From the NCBI RefSeq assembly GCF_018394335.1, contig NZ_CP074572.1, forward strand, positions 3,720,001 through 3,784,000: a DNA stretch of 64,000 nt. The letters are read 5' to 3'. This document shows, piece by piece, positions 18,317 to 26,855 of the stretch; position 1 is the stretch's first letter, and every line of letters starts with the position of its first letter. Below the pieces are notes generated by a model. That model did not search any database, was not told where the DNA came from, and saw only the letters and a list, made by a program, of their open reading frames with translations. This DNA comes from Shewanella dokdonensis. GTDB lineage: Bacteria > Pseudomonadota > Gammaproteobacteria > Enterobacterales > Shewanellaceae. A program made the position numbers and the translations under genes.

Positions 18317-20020
18317 TTAACAGGCAGTGGGGCCTACACGAAATTCACCCAGTGATTGACCTTTGTAATCGATCATGTGCACTGAACAGGCCATACATGG
18401 GTCGAACGAGTGGATGATACGCAACACTTCTAATGGCTTGGTCGGATCTTCCAGTTGCAGGCCAACCAGCGATGCTTCATAAGGGCCTATCTTGCCATTA
18501 GCGTCCATTGGCCCGGCATTCCAAGTAGTGGGCACCACCGCTTGATAATTTTCGACAACCCCACCTTTAATCCGCACCCAATGGCTGAGCATGCCGCGTG
18601 GCGCTTCAATAATGGCGTGGCCAACATACTCTTTATCTGGATCAATCTCGGGTTTGCGATACAGGGATTCATCGCTCTTCAGATTGGTGATCAGTGCAGC
18701 AAAGATTTTATTACTTTCTTTGGCGACAATCGCCGTCTGCAACATACGGGCAGCGGTGCGGCCAAGGGTGGTATACAAGGCTGTTAGTGGAAGCCCGGTA
18801 CGTTTTAGAAAATCATCAACCGCGTCGACCACCAGCGGATTGCCCTTGGCGTAATTGACCAGCAGTGATGCCAGCGGGCCCACTTCCATCGGTTCACCGT
18901 TATAACGTGGTGATTTCACCCAGCTGTATTTGTTGTCACCGTCTACGGTAGGCAGTTTGCCGTAAACCGTATCGCGCTCAACAAAACCTGTGTATTCAGG
19001 GATGGTTGTACCCACATAAGGATGCTGTGGCTTGTCGGCTTTATACCAAGAATGGGTAACGTCTTCGGCAATCAAATCTGGGTTGATGTCGGTGACATTT
19101 TTAAGATCGCCATTGAGGATCACACCCTGTTTAAAGATATGCTGTCCATCCGCCCCGATAAATTCATCGCTGCAGACAAAGTTATGAACATTGACACCGC
19201 CGAGCACTGAGGCTTCAGCGCCAAAGGCATCGGCCGCCATGATGATATCGGCCTTGTAAGCACGTTCAACAAAGTCTGCCACTATGTCATGTTTGGTTTG
19301 CCATTCTTGCAGGCGTGCTGGATTCACCAGATCGCGCACCGAGGTCATGCCACCGACGACCACTGACTGCGGATGTGGTTGCTTACCGCCAAAAATTGCC
19401 ATCATTTCGGCGGCTACCCGCTGCACTTCTAGTGCTTTTAGATAGTGTGACAGCGCAATCAGGTTCTGCTCTGGTGAAAAACGGTAAGTTTTGTTGCCCC
19501 AATAAGCGTTAGCAAATGGGCCAAGCTTACCTTTATTAACAAATCCCTGAACGCGTTCCTGTACGGCTCGCAGATCGCCTTCACCGGCAGCTAAAGGCTT
19601 GTCACTGTATTTCATGGCCACTTGCGCCGCTTTGGCAGGATCGGCACTCAGGGCCGCAACCACGTCAACCCAGTCCAGCGCGTGCAGATGATAAAAATGC
19701 ACTATGTGGTCATGGTAGTGTAGGGCGGTCATCATCAGCGACCGCAGATACTGGGCATTCAGCGGGATTTTTACTCCCAGAGCATTTTCAACCGCTTCAG
19801 TACCACAGCGATAGTGCGAGAAAGTACAGACACCACAGATACGCTGCACCAACAGGCCAACATCCATGGGGGTGCGACCTTTAAGGATCACTTCAATGCC
19901 GCGCCACAAGGTAGAAGACGCCCAGGCTTTCTGAATGACATTGTGTTCATCCACTTCCACTTCAATACGCAGATGGCCTTCAATACGGGTGATAGGATCA
20001 ATAACAACACGTTGGTTCAT
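18317..20020 (-). CDS. hyaB: [NiFe]-hydrogenase large subunit, copy 2
   Basis: 567 residues, the same length as copy 1 and highly similar throughout. L1 is RICGVCTFSHYRCG and L2 is DPCMACSVHM. The removable tail ends FRVGPTAC instead of FRVDAKSL. Differences cluster in places such as residues 95-110 (MMTALHYHDHIVHF against MHTSLFMHDHVVHF). All active-site ligands are kept, so it should be a working enzyme if matured by HyaD and Hyp proteins. Starts 3 bp after hyaA2. Confidence 0.96.
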   Translation of the reverse strand: MNQRVVIDPITRIEGHLRIEVEVDEHNVIQKAWASSTLWRGIEVILKGRTPMDVGLLVQRICGVCTFSHYRCGTEAVENALGVKIPLNAQYLRSLMMTALHYHDHIVHFYHLHALDWVDVVAALSADPAKAAQVAMKYSDKPLAAGEGDLRAVQERVQGFVNKGKLGPFANAYWGNKTYRFSPEQNLIALSHYLKALEVQRVAAEMMAIFGGKQPHPQSVVVGGMTSVRDLVNPARLQEWQTKHDIVADFVERAYKADIIMAADAFGAEASVLGGVNVHNFVCSDEFIGADGQHIFKQGVILNGDLKNVTDINPDLIAEDVTHSWYKADKPQHPYVGTTIPEYTGFVERDTVYGKLPTVDGDNKYSWVKSPRYNGEPMEVGPLASLLVNYAKGNPLVVDAVDDFLKRTGLPLTALYTTLGRTAARMLQTAIVAKESNKIFAALITNLKSDESLYRKPEIDPDKEYVGHAIIEAPRGMLSHWVRIKGGVVENYQAVVPTTWNAGPMDANGKIGPYEASLVGLQLEDPTKPLEVLRIIHSFDPCMACSVHMIDYKGQSLGEFRVGPTAC

Positions 20021-20023
20021 GAA

Positions 20024-21160
20024 TTACTCCTCCTTGGAGCCAACAAACAGACTAGCAACAGCGTGGGCACCAATACCAATGGCGGCGGCACCTAAGATGA
20101 CCGCGCCAACGGTATCGGCAGTGGCATCCAGTCCGTGTAATAACTGGCGACCAAGGGGTTTTTCAAAATCAGCCATATCGTCCCAGAAGTTAGGTTCAGA
20201 ACAACCGATGCAGCCATGCCCGGCTAATACTGGCCAACTGACATGACTGTTAAAACGCTCGGTGGGACAATTATTGTAGGTGTAAGGGCCTTTACAGCCC
20301 ATTTTGTAGAGGCAATAGCCATTTTTGGCATTGTCATCACTGAACTGTTCGACAAACTCACCAGAGTCAAAATGACCACGGCGTTCACAGTTATCGTGCA
20401 CCCGTGCGCCATAGGCCCATTTGGGGCGGTTGTACATGTCCAGTGCGGGCAGCCGACCAAACATGACAAAGTACATTAAAGTGCCAACAATATTTTTTTC
20501 ACTCGGAGGGCAACCTCCTAGATTAATAACGGTTTTGTCGATTACCTCATGAACCCCTTTTGCTCCTGTGGGATTGGGGGCGGCCGCTTGAACCCCGCCA
20601 AAGGAAGCGCAAGTGCCTACAGAGATAATAGCTGCGGCGCCTTCAGCCGCTTCGCGTACCGACTGCAACCCGGTGTGACCTTTACAACCCACAGTGAGAA
20701 AGGCGCCATTGTTAGCGGTAGGCACTGCGCCTTCAATTGCTAACAAATAGTTGCCTTTATAATGTTCAAGGGCATGTTCCAGATTCTCATCCGCTTGCCA
20801 GCCTGCTGCTGCCATCAGGGTCTCATGATATTCCAGCGAAATATGATCAAAAATCAGTGTGTCGAGATCCGGCGTGTCAGCTCGGGTCAGTGATTCTGAA
20901 CAGCCGGTACATTCGGCCATGTGCAGCCATACCAAAGGTACACGATCAGCCAGTTCGGCGGCCTCGGCCACCAGATTGCTAAACGGCAGTGGTAACGCGA
21001 GCAAGGCGGTTACCGATGCGCTCCATTTCATAAAGTCACGGCGGCTGATGCCATATTGCTGCATGCGTTCCAACAGTGATTGATCTTGGCGCGCGGGTAA
21101 CTGCCGTAATGCGGCCAATCGCTGTTGCCCCTGTTGGTATAGTGCTGAATGAGTCTCCAT
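20024..21160 (-). CDS. hyaA: [NiFe]-hydrogenase small subunit, copy 2
   Basis: 378 residues. Tat signal SRRDFMKWSASVTALLAL, proximal cluster motif AECTGCSESL, medial/distal cluster segment CLYKMGCKGPYTYNNCPTE with GHGCIGCSEPNFWD, and a C-terminal anchor helix, all as in copy 1. It lacks the extra proximal cysteines of O2-tolerant enzymes. First gene of the whole minus-strand cluster; a perfect FNR consensus lies 167 bp upstream. Confidence 0.96.
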   Translation of the reverse strand: METHSALYQQGQQRLAALRQLPARQDQSLLERMQQYGISRRDFMKWSASVTALLALPLPFSNLVAEAAELADRVPLVWLHMAECTGCSESLTRADTPDLDTLIFDHISLEYHETLMAAAGWQADENLEHALEHYKGNYLLAIEGAVPTANNGAFLTVGCKGHTGLQSVREAAEGAAAIISVGTCASFGGVQAAAPNPTGAKGVHEVIDKTVINLGGCPPSEKNIVGTLMYFVMFGRLPALDMYNRPKWAYGARVHDNCERRGHFDSGEFVEQFSDDNAKNGYCLYKMGCKGPYTYNNCPTERFNSHVSWPVLAGHGCIGCSEPNFWDDMADFEKPLGRQLLHGLDATADTVGAVILGAAAIGIGAHAVASLFVGSKEE

Positions 21161-21547
21161 GGAATTACCCTAAATGTTTGTTCCGAAAATATGGCGTTAA
21201 CCGGTAACGCCACACCTGCCACCCCGTGTGAGTAATGTGCGTTGCCTTTCAAAAACGCTAAAAAATTGATACGCGTCATTAAACAGCGAAAATCGTGACG
21301 ATGTACGCAAGATAACCGTCATAAAATTGATCCAAATCAATAAATGGCAGGTATGGATCAAAAAATAGGCAAAAATGCTGGCGTTGTTCAAAGGGTTAAC
21401 AACTTAAGGAACTGAGCAACTGCCTATACTGTCAGAACACTGGCGGGTTTTGCTAAAGACACGTTATTATCAGAAAAGCATTTTAAGATCCCGTAGTTAC
21501 CACACTACGGTGATACCTTTATCAGCCGTCTGCAGAAGACATTTACT
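21161..21547. other. Divergent intergenic region between hyaA2 and the response-regulator gene
   Basis: 387 bp between divergent genes. It holds the perfect FNR box at 21327-21340. Near 21490-21515 a short inverted repeat (CCGTAGTTACCACACTACGG) lies about 35 bp before the response-regulator start. No protein-coding frame was recognised. Confidence 0.6.
21327..21340. promoter_or_regulatory. Perfect FNR consensus box upstream of hyaA2
   Basis: TTGAT-CCAA-ATCAA equals the FNR consensus TTGAT-N4-ATCAA at all ten fixed positions. It sits 167 bp before the hyaA2 start on the minus strand and about 208 bp before the divergent response-regulator gene. Oxygen-responsive control of the hydrogenase by FNR/EtrA is inferred. 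Confidence 0.75.
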
Positions 21548-22206
21548 ATGCGCATACTTTTAATTGAAGATAATGATTTGCTGGCTCAAGGCATTATGTT
21601 GAGCCTCGGGAAACTGGATTTTCAGGTAGATCACGTTACCACTGTCAAACAGGCAGAAGCGGCAATCCATAATGAAGCCATCAGCGCTATCGTGCTGGAT
21701 CTCGGATTACCAGACGGCAATGGCCGTTCGCTGCTGCAACAGTGGCGGCATCGGGGAATTGATATTCCCACCATAGTGTTAACTGCCAATACCGATTTTG
21801 ATACCAAGCTGGCTTGCTTAGATCTTGGCGCAGATGATTATCTGGCAAAACCTTTCGATGTCCGAGAACTGGTGGCAAGACTGAAAGCCATTGTGCGTCG
21901 CCACCATGGATTGAATCAGAACCTGCTGGTTGTGGGCGCCCTGACCATGGATTTAAACGGGCATGAGGTGAGCTTTCGTGGCGAGCCAGTGAACTTATCG
22001 CGGCGCGAATTTCAGTTGCTACTGGAACTGGCGCAGTCTAACGGCCGGGTGCTTACCCGCGGGCAACTGGAGCAGCTCACTTACGGCTGGGATGAGGTGG
22101 GCAGTAATTCCATTGAAGTTCATATCCATCATCTGCGGAAAAAACCGCGTCAGAGCTAATTAAAACCGTGCGTGGTATTGGCTACACGTTGGCCGAGGTA
22201 GAGTAG
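21548..22206 (+). CDS. OmpR/PhoP-family response regulator, QseB/PmrA type (frameshift near the end)
   Basis: Receiver domain: MRILLIEDNDLLAQG with the acidic pair, phosphorylation Asp in VLDLGLPDGNG (about residue 51), VLTANTDF and DDYLAKPFDVRELVA with the conserved Lys. A winged-helix domain follows (VNLSRREFQLLLELAQSNG; SNSIEVHIHHLRKK). The frame breaks at the six-A run near 22140; one A restores the normal ending TASELIKTVRGIGYTLAEVE and a 219-residue protein, stop at 22206. The kinase gene follows after 3 bp. The signal is not known. Its place opposite the hydrogenase cluster is suggestive only. Confidence 0.88.
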
Positions 22207-22209
22207 CCC

Positions 22210-23588
22210 ATGTCATTACGGGTATTAATGATGGGCGTGATGCTGCTGGGCATCTCGCTTTCCATCGGTATTTCCAGTTGGCTCAGCACCCATGATTCCC
22301 ATCGTCAGATTGAAGAGCTGTTTGATGCGCAAATGCTGCAGAGTGCCAAGATCTTAGAAATGTTCTATGGCGCGCAGCCACCGGAACATCGGCAGGCGTT
22401 GATTGATCATCCGTTACTGCTACAAATAAAACCCGCTAAGGTCGAAACCTTTGATGAAGATGCTAATGCTGAACAGCTGGCCTATGAGCAAAAATTAGCG
22501 TTCCAGATCTGGAAACCGGACGGACATTTATTGGTGCGTTCTGCCAATACCGCAGAAGACCCCATGGCCGAATTTGTGGTGGGTTATCACCGGAAAATGT
22601 ATCAAGGTCGGCTGTGGCATATTTACAGCTACTATTCGCAACGCGATAGCGTATGGATCATCACTGGCCAGCGTGACGATGTGCGTAAAGAACTGGTGGA
22701 TCAAATCATAGGTAACAGTTTGATTGCGCCCGCGATAGTGTTCCCACTGGTGGCATTATTGATGATTTTCCTATCTTATTTGTTGCTGGAACCGTTACAG
22801 ACGCTGGCCGATAAACTTAAACGCCGCGATCCCGGCGATCTAACCCCTTGCATATGCGTTTGCCGTCAGAACTGGTAACCGTGCGTGATGCCATGAATGC
22901 CTATATTGCCAGAGTGGCCGCGGCTATGAGCCGTGAGCGTAAATTCAGTGGTGATGCGGCCCATGAGCTGAAAACCCCGTTAGCGGTCATCAAGTTACAC
23001 CATCAAGGGTTACTGGAATCAAATGATCCGGCAGAGTTGCAATTACATCACGAGGCTATCGACAAAGGCATTGATCAGATTGCCCATACGGTTGAACAGA
23101 TGCTGCTGTTATCTCGGGTGGAATCCCTAGAACAGCTCAATGTTGCCAAGATAGATTTAGGGGCGCTGGTACAGCAAGTCTTGAATGATATGTTGCCGCT
23201 GATCGCCGATTATCAGTGGGAGCTGCATTTACCGGAGAAAATCTGCGTCAATGCCGATGCCTTTTACCTGAAACTGGTGCTCAAGAATCTGATCGATAAC
23301 GCTTGTAAATATTCAGGAAACGCCGGGCCCATTCAGCTCAATGCCTGGGAGGATACCCAGCATAACTGTGCGGTACTACAGGTGATCGATGCAGGGCCAG
23401 GGTTGGATGAAGAGAACTGCCGCCAGCTCACGGAACGCTTTTTCCGGGTCGCCAATGAAAATGTCGCGGGCTCTGGGCTTGGCCTGTCTATCTGCGCCCA
23501 TATTGTGGGATTACACAAAGGGCGCTTGCTCATTCAGCCGGGTAAACCCAAGGGTTTAGATGTGCGGATTATGTTGCCAATCAAATAG
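22210..23588 (+). CDS. Sensor histidine kinase (frameshift in a C run)
   Basis: An N-terminal membrane segment (LRVLMMGVMLLGISLSIGIS), a periplasmic sensor of about 140 residues, and a second membrane segment (LIAPAIVFPLVALLMIFLSY) precede the kinase core. The H-box is FSGDAAHELKTPLAVIKLHH, the N-box KNLIDNACKYSG, then DAGPGLDEEN and GSGLGLSIC. The frame breaks at CCCC near 22845; one C restores LTPLHMRLPSELVTVRDAMN and 459 residues. It pairs with the response regulator 3 bp upstream. The architecture is that of the QseC/PmrB group. Ligand unknown. Confidence 0.88.
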
Positions 23589-23593
23589 CTGAC

Positions 23594-24007
23594 TTAGACA
23601 ATCCCCGCGCGACTAAGGCGAGCCAGATTGACACCTTTTAGCGCGGCAATTTTATTGACCAACTGATTGACTTGGCTTGCTTGACCTTTGAGGATGATGG
23701 TTTCCAGACAGCGGTGATGGTCGATGTGCACATGGGTGCTGCACAGAATATGCACCAGATGATCGTGCTGGATCTCTATCAGTTTCTCAGACAGACCACG
23801 CTGGTGATGGTCAAAAATCAGCGTCAGCACCCCCACAACGTCTTCCAAACTGTTGTTCCATTGTTTATCAACAATGCGGTCACGAAACAGATCGCGGATA
23901 TATTCAGAACGGGATTGATAACCGCGGGCATCGATATCCGCCTCAATTTCTTCAAACAGAGATTGGGGCAGGGAAACGGTAAAACGTAGAGTTTCATCAT
24001 TGCTCAT
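23594..24007 (-). CDS. nikR: Nickel-responsive regulator NikR
   Basis: 137 residues. The N-terminal ribbon-helix-helix (LRFTVSLPQSLFEEIEADI; YQSRSEYIRDLFRD) binds DNA. The C-terminal ACT-like domain has the nickel ligands His81 (IQHDHL), His92 and His94 (THVHIDHH) and Cys100 (RCLE), matching E. coli NikR His76, His87, His89, Cys95. NikR with Ni represses nickel uptake and in some species controls hydrogenase genes. It is convergent with the kinase gene (5-bp gap). No clear NikR operator was found close by. Confidence 0.93.
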   Translation of the reverse strand: MSNDETLRFTVSLPQSLFEEIEADIDARGYQSRSEYIRDLFRDRIVDKQWNNSLEDVVGVLTLIFDHHQRGLSEKLIEIQHDHLVHILCSTHVHIDHHRCLETIILKGQASQVNQLVNKIAALKGVNLARLSRAGIV

Positions 24008-24154
24008 GATGTGACCTCAAAACAAATGCAGTAATAAATATCTTATACATTAACCTGTTACAAATTGTCCATGATCCTTCATGTGGCTGTGATCTAACTC
24101 GGTTTTTTCATGTTTTGCTGATATTCATATTGCATAACAGCTGCATAGACCACT

Positions 24155-24282
24155 AGTGTTACAAATATCGGGAGCGTAACACTCGTTTCCATTGCTGAGT
24201 GTGTGGGTTGACAGTGAAACTGGCGCAAGCTAACGATTCACTGGTTTTATTGGGAGATGGAGCCGCATCCTCTCCCTTTTTT
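24155..24282 (+). ncRNA. Candidate small RNA ending in an intrinsic terminator
   Basis: Three hairpins follow each other on the plus strand: AGTGTTAC / GTAACACT (24155-24162 with 24176-24183), CAGTGAA / TTCACTG (24212-24218 with 24237-24243), and a terminator-like GGGAGA...TCTCCC followed by six T (24252-24282). No gene on the plus strand ends nearby; the kinase gene ends at 23588, so this terminator would have no other purpose. No known sRNA family was recognised and no convincing promoter was found. The 5' end is a guess. Confidence 0.35.
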
Positions 24283-24298
24283 CGACTTTTGCGGCGAT

Positions 24299-24326
24299 AA
24301 AAAACGCGCTCGCAAGCGCGTTTTTT
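24299..24326. terminator. Bidirectional rho-independent terminator after asnS
   Basis: Perfect 12-bp inverted repeat AAAAAACGCGCT / AGCGCGTTTTTT around a CGCA loop. The T run reads on both strands. It lies 14 bp after the asnS stop and also ends any plus-strand transcript from the left. Confidence 0.9.
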
Positions 24327-24340
24327 AGTGTGCAAACCGA

Positions 24341-25741
24341 TTAGAAATTGGCGGAACGTGGTGCCCGCGGGAAGGGGATCACATCGCGGATATTGGACAC
24401 GCCAGTCACATAAGACACCAGTCGTTCAAAGCCTAGACCGAAACCTGAATGTGGCACAGTGCCATAACGGCGCAAGTCGCGGTACCACCAGTAATCCTCT
24501 TTCACCAAGCCCATTTCATCCATGCGCTGATCCAGTACGTCTAGACGTTCTTCACGCTGCGAACCACCGATGATTTCACCAATGCCGGGAGCCAAAACGT
24601 CCATCGCAGCAACGGTTTTGCCATCGTCATTCATGCGCATGTAAAAGGCTTTAATGTCTTTGGGATAGTTTTTAACCACCACCGGTGAGTTAAAATGCTC
24701 TTCTGCCAGATAACGCTCATGTTCTGATTGCAGATCGGTGCCCCATTCAACCGGGAATTCGAATGTCTTACCGCAGTTTTTCAGGATTTCAACGGCATCA
24801 GTGTAATCCACCTGAGCAAAATCACTGCTGACAAAACGCTGAAGCCGTTCAATAACCGTCTTATCCACACGCTCTGCGAAGAACTTCATGTCATCCATAC
24901 GTTCTTCTAACACGGCTTTAAAGGCGTATTTAAGCATCGCTTCCGCCAGCCCGGCGATATCATGCAGATCGGCAAAGGCGACTTCTGGTTCCACCATCCA
25001 GAACTCTGCCAAGTGGCGGCTGGTGTTGGAGTTTTCGGCGCGGAAAGTTGGGCCAAAGGTGTAGACTTTGGACAGGGCGCAGGCGTAGGCCTCACCGTTT
25101 AACTGCCCTGATACGGTCAGAAAGGCTTCTTTGCCGAAGAAATCTTTATCATAGTCAACCTTGCCAGCCTCAGTGCGGGGCAGGTTTTCCAGATCCAGTG
25201 TAGAAACCCGGAACATTTCGCCCGCGCCTTCAGTATCGGATGCGGTGATCAGCGGGGTTGATACCCAGACAAACCCGTTTTCATGATAAAAACGGTGGAT
25301 AGCATGGGACAAACAGTTACGTACCCGAGCTACGGCGCCAATCAGATTGGTACGTGGTCGCAGATGTGCCAGTTCCCGCAGATATTCTACGGAGTGGCGT
25401 TTCGCTGCCATTGGGTAGGTTTCTGGATCGTCAACCCAACCAGTGACTGCTACGTTGGTGACCTGTAGTTCGTAATCCTGACCAGCACCGGGACTTTCTA
25501 CCACTTCACCGGTGACAATCACAGAGCAGCCAGCAGTCAGCTTGAGCACTTCATCATTGTAATTGGGCAGATTATTGGGGACTACACCCTGAATGGGGTC
25601 GAAGCAGGAGCCGTCATAGACAGCAAGAAAAGATATCCCGGCTTTGGAATCCCGGCGGGTTCTCACCCAGCCACGGACGGTAACTTCAGAACCGACCGCA
25701 TATTCGCCTTTAAATACAGATGCGACAGATGCAATGCTCAT
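24341..25741 (-). CDS. asnS: Asparaginyl-tRNA synthetase
   Basis: 466 residues, the E. coli AsnRS length. N-terminal OB-fold anticodon-binding domain ([20 protein letters not shown]) is followed by the class II catalytic core: motif 2 [21 protein letters not shown] and motif 3 [15 protein letters not shown]. Ends [14 protein letters not shown] as expected for AsnRS. It charges tRNA-Asn with asparagine in the cytosol. Intact, monocistronic, closed by the terminator at 24299. Confidence 0.98.
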   Translation of the reverse strand: MSIASVASVFKGEYAVGSEVTVRGWVRTRRDSKAGISFLAVYDGSCFDPIQGVVPNNLPNYNDEVLKLTAGCSVIVTGEVVESPGAGQDYELQVTNVAVTGWVDDPETYPMAAKRHSVEYLRELAHLRPRTNLIGAVARVRNCLSHAIHRFYHENGFVWVSTPLITASDTEGAGEMFRVSTLDLENLPRTEAGKVDYDKDFFGKEAFLTVSGQLNGEAYACALSKVYTFGPTFRAENSNTSRHLAEFWMVEPEVAFADLHDIAGLAEAMLKYAFKAVLEERMDDMKFFAERVDKTVIERLQRFVSSDFAQVDYTDAVEILKNCGKTFEFPVEWGTDLQSEHERYLAEEHFNSPVVVKNYPKDIKAFYMRMNDDGKTVAAMDVLAPGIGEIIGGSQREERLDVLDQRMDEMGLVKEDYWWYRDLRRYGTVPHSGFGLGFERLVSYVTGVSNIRDVIPFPRAPRSANF

Positions 25742-25938
25742 TATTGCTTTGTTCTCCAGTGAAACGTCGTTTTGCTACACACCCAGAGGTAATGGTAGTT
25801 GGTCGGCTGATACAGCGGACACGATTGATCGTACAGAAAAATTGGAGGTTTATATTACCTTGCTGGTGGCTTTTCTCAAGTTGAAAAAGGTATTCTGGAA
25901 TCAAAGTTGTTTTTCATCATTATGCAGAAGGCAGAAAA

Positions 25939-26277
25939 ATGAAAAAACTACGTCTTTTACAGATAGTTTTAGCCACATTATCGATTGCTGGTTGGGGACT
26001 GGCAGTGTATGCGCTGACAGTGTTTCATGAAGCCAGACCTGATCGCGCTATAGGCTATTTCTTCAGTCGTGGCGCACCGGTAAGAATGCAATGGAATTTG
26101 CAGGAAACCATGTTGCTGGAACATATCATCTGGGTCTGTGCGGGGCTGAGTTTTGCCAGTATGGCGTTGAATTGGTATCTCGCCAGCCATTATCGCATGG
26201 GGTACTGGTTTAACATTCCTTTGTTATTACTGAGTTCGGTCACTGCCGGGCTTTATCTGCGTTTTGTGATCCTCTGA
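25939..26277 (+). CDS. Small membrane protein of unknown function
   Basis: 112 residues with three predicted membrane segments (LLQIVLATLSIAGWGLAVYA, LEHIIWVCAGLSFASMALNW, WFNIPLLLLSSVTAGLYLRF). A GCAGAAAAATG context with AGAAGG upstream gives a reasonable ribosome site. Not recognised as a characterised family; Shewanella genomes carry a hypothetical gene at this place after asnS, from memory. Its last 25 bp overlap the end of the convergent NUDIX gene. Confidence 0.65.
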   Translation: MKKLRLLQIVLATLSIAGWGLAVYALTVFHEARPDRAIGYFFSRGAPVRMQWNLQETMLLEHIIWVCAGLSFASMALNWYLASHYRMGYWFNIPLLLLSSVTAGLYLRFVIL

Positions 26278-26852
26278 ACATCGCAGCCAATAATATCGCA
26301 GAAAGTATCGATAATCGCGGCGGTGGCTCCCCAAATTAGCCTGTCACCATAGGGAATAAAGGTAACAGGATGCGACTGTTGCCGACGCTGCACGAGCATG
26401 ACATGACGGTTATTCTGTTGCAGTAAAAATGTCAGCGGTACTGTAAACATTGCGCTGACTTCTCCAGGATTTAGCCGCGCCGTGAAGGGCTGCTGCACTA
26501 TCCCCACCACCGGGGTGATATTAAAACCAGTAATAGTATGGTGCTGCGGCAAAGTGCCAAGTAATTCCACATTGGCGGGCGCAAGACCTATCTCTTCGTG
26601 GGCTTCACGTAACGCGGTCTCCAATAAGTTGCGATCTTGCGGCTCCTGCTTTCCGCCCGGAAAACTGACTTGTCCAGGGTGCGCTTTAAGATGGCGCGGG
26701 CGCTGGGTTAGCAACAGCTCTACACCATTACTGCCAGCCTGAAATGCCAGTAACACCGCTGCATTTCGCAGGCGGGGCGGCGTTCCCTGCGGTTGGCTGA
26801 GTGGCGCGGCAACGCCTAGTTCAAAACGCCAGCGCAGTTCGGTGAGATCCAA
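26253..26852 (-). CDS. nudL: NUDIX hydrolase, coenzyme A pyrophosphatase type
   Basis: 199 residues. The Nudix box is GGKQEPQDRNLLETALREAHEEIGL (G-x5-E-x7-REAHEEIG), positions about 66-90. The preceding VELLLTQRPRHLKAHPGQVSFPGG has the LLTxR...H.GQ.SFPGG signature of the CoA pyrophosphatase (NudL/YeaB) subgroup, which splits CoA into phosphopantetheine and 3',5'-ADP. It starts 3 bp after the pabB stop, so the two are probably cotranscribed, as in many gammaproteobacteria. Confidence 0.88.
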   Translation of the reverse strand: MDLTELRWRFELGVAAPLSQPQGTPPRLRNAAVLLAFQAGSNGVELLLTQRPRHLKAHPGQVSFPGGKQEPQDRNLLETALREAHEEIGLAPANVELLGTLPQHHTITGFNITPVVGIVQQPFTARLNPGEVSAMFTVPLTFLLQQNNRHVMLVQRRQQSHPVTFIPYGDRLIWGATAAIIDTFCDIIGCDVQRITKRR

Positions 26853-26855
26853 GTA

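Larger units (their letters stand above)
24008..24340. other. Intergenic region between nikR and asnS
   Basis: 333 bp upstream of nikR and downstream of asnS. It contains a series of hairpins described as a candidate small RNA (24155-24282) and a perfect asnS terminator (24299-24326). The first 140 bp, AT-rich, must hold the nikR promoter, but no confident -35/-10 pair was picked. Confidence 0.6.

Noticed and set aside
24008..24155. NikR operator (GTATGA-N16-TCATAC type) near nikR
   Set aside because: No match to both half-sites was found; a sequence TTATACATTAA is too weak.
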